From Bryobacteraceae bacterium (GTDB lineage Bacteria; Acidobacteriota; Terriglobia; Bryobacterales; Bryobacteraceae), in NCBI GenBank assembly GCA_019748195.1, contig JAIEPW010000010.1, positions 1-56,822 on the forward strand: DNA of 56,822 nucleotides. The letters run 5' to 3'. The translations under genes were made by a program, and so were the position numbers. The notes under the pieces are model-generated. The model saw nothing but the letters and a program-made list of their open reading frames with translations, did not search any database and had not been told where the DNA came from. This document shows, piece after piece, positions 51,129-56,822 of the stretch (positions are counted from its first letter, which is position 1; every line of letters begins with the position of its first letter).

Positions 51129-52562
51129 ATGCGATGTAGAACATTAGCAACTTTTCTGTGCGGATTAGCTGCCGTTGCCCAACCCTCCGCCCTTCGCGAT
51201 CGCCTGAAGCCCTGCCAGCTCCCCAACGTCCCCGGCGAGGCCTTCTGCGGAACGCTCGAAGTCTGGGAAAACCGGACCGCGAAAGCCGGCCGTAAGATCC
51301 CCTTGAATATCGTCGTGCTCGCCGCCCTCGATCCCCAACCCGAGCCCGACCCGCTGTTCGCCTTCGCCGGCGGTCCCGGACAAGCCGCCGGCGATGGCGC
51401 CGCCGGGGACGCCCAACGCTTCGCCGCCATCCGCGGGAAGCGCGACATCGTGTTGATCGATCAGCGCGGCACAGGCCGGTCCAATCCCCTTCCCTGCGAC
51501 CTCGGCTCCCCGCAACAGATCATGGATGCTTTCGCGGGCGGCAGTTTTCACATGGATGTCGTCAAACGATGCCTGGAAAAACTGCAGGCCAAGGCCGATC
51601 TGCGCTACTACACCACCCCGCTCGCCGTCGACGACGCCGACGAGGTTCGCGCCTGGCTCGGCTACGACAAGGTCAACACCTACGGCGGCTCTTACGGCAC
51701 GCGCCCGGCGCTTCTCTATGCCCGGCAGTATCCCGATCGCGTCCGCTCCGTCACCCTCCGCGCCGTCAGCGCGCACACCGATTCCCTGGTGTTACACATG
51801 GCCAAGGACAGCCAGACCGCCTGGGATCGCCTGGTGGCCGATTGCGCGAAGGACTCCGCCTGCGCCGCCGCGTTTCCGGACTTGAACGCCGACCTCGCCG
51901 CCGTGCTCGCACGCCTCGAAAAGGAACCCGCCAAGGTCCCGCTGAAGGGCCCCCAGGGGAACGCCGAGCCGCTGCTCGTCACCCGCGACATCCTGGCCGG
52001 ATCGTTGCGCCGCGCCCTTGGCGATTCCGGGAATCAGGCGCAAATCCCCGCCATGATGCAGGTGTTCCGTGCCGGCAACTTCGATTCCTTCGCCCGCATG
52101 CTCCAGCAGAACGTGAACCTAGTCGGCTCGCTAACCCTCGGACTGAACATCAGCATCACCTGCTCGGAAGACGGCGACGCCCTGACTCCCGAAGCGATCG
52201 CCCGCGAAACCAAAGGCACGTTCCAGGGTCCCGCGATGGCCGCCAGCCTCCGCGAAGTCTGTGCCGTCTGGCCCAAGGCGGCGCTCCCCGCGCGCTATCA
52301 CCAGCCCGTCAAGTCCGACGTTCCGGTGCTGCTGCTCTCCGGCACGCTCGATCCGCAAACGCCGGTTCACTGGGCCCGCAAGGTGGCCTCCACGCTGCCG
52401 AACAGCCGTCTGGTTTTGTTGGAGGGCATCGCCCATGGCCCGTTCCCGCGCTGCGCCCAGGACATCATGGCGCGCTTTGTCGCGGCAGGTTCCGCTCGGG
52501 ATCTGGACACCGCTTGTACCGCCGGGTTGCGGCGGCCGCCCTTCGCGGTGCCTGAGAAATAG
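51129..52562 (+). CDS. Secreted alpha/beta hydrolase, S33-type aminopeptidase-like
   Basis: A 477-residue protein with a signal peptide (CRTLATFLCGLAAVAQP). An alpha/beta-hydrolase core of the tripeptidyl-peptidase/proline-iminopeptidase kind follows. The oxyanion strand is FAFAGGPGQAAGDG, DQRGTGRSNPLPC follows, and the nucleophile elbow is YGGSYGTRPA. The acid lies in LSGTLDPQTP and the His in GIAHGPFPRC. It probably trims peptides in the periplasm. It converges on the TetR gene 6 bases away. Confidence 0.85.
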   Translation: MRCRTLATFLCGLAAVAQPSALRDRLKPCQLPNVPGEAFCGTLEVWENRTAKAGRKIPLNIVVLAALDPQPEPDPLFAFAGGPGQAAGDGAAGDAQRFAAIRGKRDIVLIDQRGTGRSNPLPCDLGSPQQIMDAFAGGSFHMDVVKRCLEKLQAKADLRYYTTPLAVDDADEVRAWLGYDKVNTYGGSYGTRPALLYARQYPDRVRSVTLRAVSAHTDSLVLHMAKDSQTAWDRLVADCAKDSACAAAFPDLNADLAAVLARLEKEPAKVPLKGPQGNAEPLLVTRDILAGSLRRALGDSGNQAQIPAMMQVFRAGNFDSFARMLQQNVNLVGSLTLGLNISITCSEDGDALTPEAIARETKGTFQGPAMAASLREVCAVWPKAALPARYHQPVKSDVPVLLLSGTLDPQTPVHWARKVASTLPNSRLVLLEGIAHGPFPRCAQDIMARFVAAGSARDLDTACTAGLRRPPFAVPEK

Positions 52563-52568
52563 CCGCGG

Positions 52569-53195
52569 TCAGAGGGCCGGAACCGTCCGCTCCGCCATCA
52601 GCCCCGCGATGTGCGTGTCCACAAGCTGCTCCAGAAGCTTGCTGCGGTCCGCCCACGGGAACGTGGTCTTCACGATCAGCAGCGAGGTCAGGCCGTGAAT
52701 CGTAGCCCAGATGTTCTGGGCCGCGGCTTCCACATCGTCCACGTGCATCCGGCCCTCCGCCACGCATTGCTTCACGCTGCTCCGCGTGTGATTCAAGGCG
52801 TTCTGACCCATCGCCTTCGCTCGCCCCCCGGCCAGTTCGTCCGGCTTCAACTCAGTCATAAAGGCGACCTTGTACTCGTTCGGATGTTTCAACCCGAATT
52901 CCACGTATGCCTTCATCCCACGCCGCAGCCGCTCCACCGGATCCGGCGTCGAGTTCTCGATCTGCGTCAGCCGCCGGTCCAGCTTTCCCAGCGTCTCCTC
53001 GCACAGACAGTCGATCAGCTCCGCCTTGTCCTTGAAATACAGATAGATGGTCGTAGGCGAATACTCGATCTTCTCGGCGATCCGGCGCATCGACACCTGG
53101 TCGACCCCTTCCCGCACAAAAAGCTCCCGCGCCGCTTCCAGAATCTCGCCCCGAAGTTCCTGGCGTTCCCGAGCCCTGCGTTCTTGTACGCCCAT
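52569..53195 (-). CDS. TetR-family transcriptional regulator
   Basis: A 208-residue repressor. The N-terminal helix-turn-helix is clear: RGEILEAARELFVREGVDQVSMRRIAEKI then YSPTTIYLYFKDKAELIDCL (about residues 15-65). The rest is the helical ligand and dimer domain (TetR C-terminal). The target may be its own promoter in the AT-rich TTATGTTATATC stretch near 53208-53219. It diverges from the UxaA-type gene. The ligand is unknown. Confidence 0.88.
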   Translation of the reverse strand: MGVQERRARERQELRGEILEAARELFVREGVDQVSMRRIAEKIEYSPTTIYLYFKDKAELIDCLCEETLGKLDRRLTQIENSTPDPVERLRRGMKAYVEFGLKHPNEYKVAFMTELKPDELAGGRAKAMGQNALNHTRSSVKQCVAEGRMHVDDVEAAAQNIWATIHGLTSLLIVKTTFPWADRSKLLEQLVDTHIAGLMAERTVPAL

Positions 53196-53493
53196 AAAAT
53201 TAACGGTGTTATGTTATATCAGCGCAACAGGATGCGCAATCCCCTCGGGCCCGCAAAATCAAACGGCCCGCCTAGGAGGGAAGCGGGCCGTCCCTGGCCT
53301 GCCTGGATGACTGCGTCCAAGCGGAGGGTGCTCGATCGGGCGAACCACGTGGCTCTACCAGCGCACAAGAACCTCCTGGCGTGCGCGAGAGCAGGTTTTC
53401 GCCTTTTCTACTCAATTGGACGCCGGCAACACGCACTGGTTTCAGTTTTTCCGTTCGGATTCGAACACCTTCAGAGCTATACTCGTTCTCGCC
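53196..53493. promoter_or_regulatory. Divergent intergenic region with a strong hairpin
   Basis: This 298-base gap lies between the TetR gene and the dehydratase gene. It holds an AT-rich box (about 53204-53220) and a perfect 9-bp inverted repeat, ACGGCCCGC (53263-53271) and GCGGGCCGT (53283-53291), with an 11-base loop containing GGAGGG. The hairpin could occlude a ribosome site or act as a leader structure. No clear sigma-70 promoter or RNA gene was found in the rest. Confidence 0.5.
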
Positions 53494-55026
53494 ATGCCGC
53501 TCGTCGGAATCGACCCGCCGCCCACCGCTTCCAACGCCTTCCTGCACCTTCACCCGTCTGACAACGTTGCCGTCGCCCGCGTCGCCGTCCCGCCGGACTT
53601 CGCGTACCGCATCGGCCCCCTTGAGGGCCTCACCGCCGGCGCCGTTCCCGCGGGCCACAAAATGGCGATCGCACCCATCGCCCAGGGCGAAACAATCCTC
53701 CGCTACGGGCACGAAATCGGGCGCGCCCGCATCCCCATCGCTCCGGGCGACCACCTGCACACGCAAAACGTGGCTTTCTTCGAGCCCGCCCGCGACTTCG
53801 AATTCCCCGAAACCGAACTACCCCTGCCTGCCCCTTCGTCGAAACCCGTGTTCCATGGTTACCCGCGCGCCGATGGGCGCGCCGGAACACGCAACTACAT
53901 CGCCGTGGTGGCCGCCAGCAATTGCGCCGCGCACGCCGTGGAGCGGATCGCCCGCGCCTACGAAAACGAACCGATGCCCCCCGGCGTCGACGGCGTCGTC
54001 GCTTTCGCCCACGGCGACGGCTGCGGCTTCCCCGACCTCGGCAAGCTCCGCCGCACCATCAGCGGCGTCGTCGACCACCCCAACGTCTTCGCCGCCCTCA
54101 TCATCGGCCTCGGCTGTGAAGCCAACCAGATCGAATACTACTTCGGACCTCAGGGCCCGCAAACTGCCCGGTTCGAAGGAATGACCCTGCAGGAGAGCGG
54201 CGGCACCCTTAAGACCGTGGCCGAAGCGCGAGAGCGCATCGCGCCCCTCATCGCCGCGGCCGCGCGCCGGCAGCGCGTTCCCCTCCCCGCCTCTAAGCTC
54301 ATCCTCGGCCTCAACTGCGGCGGCTCCGATTCGTTCTCCGGAATCACCGCCAACCCCGCCCTCGGCATTTGCAGCGATCTGCTGGCCGCGCTCGGCGGAA
54401 CCACCGTGCTCGCCGAAACCCCGGAGTGCTTCGGCGCCGAGCACCTGATCGTCAAGCGCGCCCGCAGCCGCGCCGTCGCCGAAAAATTCCTCGGCTTCCT
54501 CGAGAGCTACCGGCGATACCTCGCCCGCTATGGCGATGAATACAATTTCAACTTCAATCCCTCGCCCGGCAACAAGGCCGGAGGCCTGACCACCGTCCTC
54601 GAAAAGAGCCTGGGAGCCGCCGCCAAGGCCGGAGCCTCCCCCTTGATGGACGCCGTCGATTACGCCCAACGCATCACCACGCCCGGCTTCGTGTTCATGA
54701 ACACCCCCGGCTACGATCCCGTCTCGCTCACCGGACTCGCCGCCGGCGGCGTCAACCTCATCGCCTTCACCACCGGTCGCGGCAGCGCCATCGGCTTCCC
54801 CACCGTGCCCGTGCTCAAGATCGCCACCAACTCCCGGACCTTCCACAAAATGCGCGACAACATGGAAGTGAACGCGGGCCGCATCGCCGACGGCGACGCT
54901 TCCGTGGAAGAAGTAGGCCGCGAGATCTTCGACACCCTCCTCCGCGTGGCCTCAGGCGAGCCCACCCGGTCCGAAATCCTCGGCCATCGCGAGTTCCAGC
55001 CCTGGCAGACCGGTCCCACACTCTGA
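53494..55026 (+). CDS. UxaA-family altronate/galactarate-type dehydratase
   Basis: A 510-residue protein with an N-terminal SAF-like domain (LHLHPSDNVAVARV; GETILRYGHEIGRA) and a large UxaA core: GRAGTRNYIAVV, GDGCGF, GLGCEANQ, LNCGGSDSFSGITANPALG and GNKAGGLTTVLEKS. It has the fused arrangement of altronate dehydratase. It would dehydrate a sugar acid with Fe or Mn. The ATG at 53494 begins the conserved region; upstream codons are unlikely. The exact sugar acid is unknown and no hexuronate genes are near. Confidence 0.9.
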   Translation: MPLVGIDPPPTASNAFLHLHPSDNVAVARVAVPPDFAYRIGPLEGLTAGAVPAGHKMAIAPIAQGETILRYGHEIGRARIPIAPGDHLHTQNVAFFEPARDFEFPETELPLPAPSSKPVFHGYPRADGRAGTRNYIAVVAASNCAAHAVERIARAYENEPMPPGVDGVVAFAHGDGCGFPDLGKLRRTISGVVDHPNVFAALIIGLGCEANQIEYYFGPQGPQTARFEGMTLQESGGTLKTVAEARERIAPLIAAAARRQRVPLPASKLILGLNCGGSDSFSGITANPALGICSDLLAALGGTTVLAETPECFGAEHLIVKRARSRAVAEKFLGFLESYRRYLARYGDEYNFNFNPSPGNKAGGLTTVLEKSLGAAAKAGASPLMDAVDYAQRITTPGFVFMNTPGYDPVSLTGLAAGGVNLIAFTTGRGSAIGFPTVPVLKIATNSRTFHKMRDNMEVNAGRIADGDASVEEVGREIFDTLLRVASGEPTRSEILGHREFQPWQTGPTL

Positions 55027-55056
55027 CCGCCGCCAACGCGATACACTGCTCACGCT

Positions 55057-56367
55057 ATGAAAACCTGCTGGAAATCAGCCGCCCTGCTGGCGCTCTGCGT
55101 GTTTCCCGCCCTTCCCCAGGCGCCCGCGTTTCCCGATGCCCGCGCCTCCGATCCCAATCTCCTGGGTTGGATGGCGGGCTTCCCCCCCGCGCCGGAAAAG
55201 CTGATTCGCCACGGTGACGGCAGCTTCTTCCAGTTCCCTCAGTTCCGCTGGAGCTTCTCCCACTGGCGCGAGCTCATGCCCACCGCGAACATCGCCCGCG
55301 GCAGCGGTCCCGTCGCCCGGTTACCGAAGTCCGTCCGCGTCGGCATCGACGCCATCGAGTTCCTCCCCATCGGCGGCGGCAAACCGATGACCTGGGCGCA
55401 ATCGCTCGACGCTAACTACACCGACGGCATCGTGGTCCTGCATCGCGGCCGCATCGTCTACGAAACCTACCGCGGCGCCCTCGCCGAGGACCGGCACCAC
55501 ATCGCTTTCTCCGTAACCAAGTCTTTCATCGGGACCCTTGCCGCCATGCTCATCCACGAAGGCAAGCTCGATGCGACCGCCCCCGTCTCCCGCTACCTCC
55601 CCGAGCTCAAGGACAGCGGCTTCGGCGACGCCACCGTCGCCCAGGTGCTCGACATGACCTCCGCCCTCAGGTTCACCGAAACCTACGGTTCCACCTCCGG
55701 CGACTTTGTTGAGTACGCGCTCGCCTCCGGATTCTCCCCCCGGCCGCCCGGCTATCGCGGACCCGCCCACACCTACGCCTACCTCGCCACCGTCCCCCAG
55801 CAGGGCGAGCACGGGAAAGCATTCACCTACCGCTCCATCAACACCGACGTGCTCGGCTGGCTGATCGCCCGCGTCACCCACCGGCCCGCCCACCACGTGC
55901 TGAGTGAGCGCATCTGGAGCCGCATCGGCGCGGAAGACGACGCCGCCATCGCCCTCGATCCCGGGGGCGCCCCGTTCGTCGCCGGCGGCCTGAACCTCCG
56001 CCTCCGCGATCTGGCCCGCTTCGGCGAGATGATCCGCCTCGGCGGCCGCTTCAACGGCCGGCAGATCGTTCCCGCCGCCGTGATCGACGACATCCGCCGC
56101 GGCGGCAGCAAGGAAGCCTTCATTCCCGCCGGCTACAAAACCCTGCCCGGCTGGAGCTATCACAACCAGTGGTGGATCTCCCACAACGAGCACGGCGCGT
56201 TCATGGGCCGCGGCATCCACGGCCAGGCTCTGTACATCGACCCCAAGGCGGAGATGGTGATCGCCAGATTCGCCTCGCATCCGATGGCCGGCAACGTCAA
56301 TCTCGATCCGGCATCGCTGCCCGCCTACCACGCCTTGGCCAAACACCTGATCGCCAAGCCCCGCTGA
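55057..56367 (+). CDS. Serine beta-lactamase-fold hydrolase
   Basis: A 436-residue secreted protein with a signal peptide (MKTCWKSAALLALCVFPALPQA). The class C-like catalytic motif SVTK (Ser near 151) is followed by a tyrosine motif (TYRSINTD) and a C-terminal MGRGIHGQALYIDP in place of the KTG triad. These proteins are esterases or peptidases (beta-lactamase family PF00144). It follows the dehydratase gene by 30 bases; no functional link is evident. Confidence 0.88.
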   Translation: MKTCWKSAALLALCVFPALPQAPAFPDARASDPNLLGWMAGFPPAPEKLIRHGDGSFFQFPQFRWSFSHWRELMPTANIARGSGPVARLPKSVRVGIDAIEFLPIGGGKPMTWAQSLDANYTDGIVVLHRGRIVYETYRGALAEDRHHIAFSVTKSFIGTLAAMLIHEGKLDATAPVSRYLPELKDSGFGDATVAQVLDMTSALRFTETYGSTSGDFVEYALASGFSPRPPGYRGPAHTYAYLATVPQQGEHGKAFTYRSINTDVLGWLIARVTHRPAHHVLSERIWSRIGAEDDAAIALDPGGAPFVAGGLNLRLRDLARFGEMIRLGGRFNGRQIVPAAVIDDIRRGGSKEAFIPAGYKTLPGWSYHNQWWISHNEHGAFMGRGIHGQALYIDPKAEMVIARFASHPMAGNVNLDPASLPAYHALAKHLIAKPR

Positions 56368-56397
56368 GCGGGCCCGATCCCGGCCGCTTCCAGACGA

Positions 56398-56822
56398 CCC
56401 GTAGCGCCGCCTTCAGGCCCGCCGAAGTTCAAAACCCGAACAGGCGCCACTACATCTTTCGCTGATCGCCTTCTCCCGCCGGACCAGGCGCCACTGCATC
56501 TTTCGCTGATCGCCTTCTCCCGCCGGACCACCCGTAGTGCCGCCTTCAGGCGGCGCGGGCCTTCAGGCCCGCCGAAGTTCAAAGCCCGAACAGGCGCCAC
56601 TACATCTTCGCTGATCGCCTTCTCCCGCCGGACCGCCCGTAGTGCCGCCTTCAGGCGGCGCGGGCCTTCAGGCCCGCTGAAGTCAAAGTCCGAGCCGCAC
56701 CTCACATCTTTCGGTGGTCGTCCTGCTCCCGCGGACGACCCGTAGTGCCGCCTTCAGGCGGCGCGGGCCTTCAGGCCCGCTGAAGTTCAAAGCCGGAACA
56801 GGCGCCACTACATCTTCGCTGA
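56398..56822. repeat. Tandem array of about 105-bp hairpin-rich repeats
   Basis: Near-identical units start at about 56398 (shortened), 56531, 56636 and 56739, with an extra partial unit at 56485-56529. The unit runs CCCGTAGTGCCGCCTTCAGG, then two perfect hairpins (GCCGCCTTCAGGCGGC and GCGGGCCTTCAGGCCCGC), then a tail ending TCTCCCGCCGGACC. Spacings between full copies are 105 and 103 bases. The array continues past the right edge. It holds no credible gene; reading frames across it are by-products. Confidence 0.85.

Noticed and set aside
53345-53400. tRNA-like sequence on the minus strand (GCGCTGGTAGAGC then GGTTCG)
   Set aside because: The D-arm-like and T-loop-like pieces are only about ten bases apart. 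There is no anticodon stem-loop or acceptor stem, so no tRNA can fold.
56398-56822. CRISPR array
   Set aside because: The repeats are about 105 bases, nearly contiguous and internally palindromic, without unique 30-40 base spacers or cas genes.

Overview
The window is 56.8 kb of GC-rich (about 65%), densely packed bacterial chromosome from a Gram-negative organism: it carries an outer-membrane TolC-type protein, a secretin and a predicted outer-membrane barrel. Gene content (nuo operon, IspG, zinc-type L31, myo-inositol-phosphate synthase, D-threonine aldolase family enzyme, short hairpin-rich tandem repeats) suggests Acidobacteriota, perhaps the Solibacter/Bryobacter side. That placement is inference; there is no rRNA or tRNA gene to confirm it.

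Layout. 1-4.0 kb (minus): Complex I genes nuoA-C-D-E-F and the start of nuoG, with nuoB absent from its usual slot. 4.1-6.2 kb: a solitary thiS, a MerR-type regulator, and an ECF sigma/anti-sigma/DUF302 operon. 6.3-12.15 kb (plus): a tripartite RND efflux operon (outer-membrane factor, adaptor, pump) ending in a small DUF2892 membrane protein. 24.9 to 12.1 kb (minus): an operon for a quinohemoprotein amine dehydrogenase with a cysteine tryptophylquinone (CTQ) cofactor. It holds an acyl-CoA ligase, qhpG, a membrane-anchored protein of unknown role, qhpA, qhpD, qhpC, qhpB, qhpF and qhpE. Between qhpF and qhpE sits a lower-GC two-gene module (AAA ATPase plus PIN-type nuclease) flanked by an exact 11-bp direct repeat of the qhpE start region. 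It looks like a compact mobile, possibly antiphage, cargo that landed in a translationally coupled gene junction. 25-30.1 kb (plus): a copper-resistance island (cupredoxin, CopZ, CopA, a Cys-rich CorE-like ECF sigma factor, a His-rich predicted outer-membrane protein). Two nearly identical ECF-type promoters precede its two transcription units.

30-37.7 kb: a SIS-domain sugar-phosphate enzyme, an orphan secretin divergent from an AAA ATPase, a D-threonine aldolase family protein, a sugar epimerase and inositol-phosphate synthase. 37.7-43.6 kb (plus): a LytTR response regulator followed by a five-gene operon of esterase, ATP-grasp ligase, GCS2 carboxylate-amine ligase, M29-type aminopeptidase and a second ATP-grasp-like protein. 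This has the composition of an uncharacterised pathway that builds and trims a small peptide-like metabolite. 43.6-48.6 kb: small housekeeping and hypothetical genes, and an 18-codon reading frame with an almost complete anti-16S Shine-Dalgarno match and a strong promoter, followed by a terminator, ahead of rpmE. 48.7-56.4 kb: ispG, hydrolases, a TetR regulator, a UxaA-type dehydratase and a beta-lactamase-fold hydrolase. The right edge is a tandem array of about 105-bp hairpin-rich repeats.

How they work together: the amine dehydrogenase would oxidise primary amines in the periplasm. QhpD, QhpG, QhpF and QhpE mature and export its small catalytic subunit, and the co-transcribed CoA ligase could feed the resulting acid into acyl-CoA metabolism. 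Electrons would ultimately reach the respiratory chain. The strongest leads for new biology are the ATPase-PIN insertion, the ligase operon and the small reading frame ahead of rpmE.
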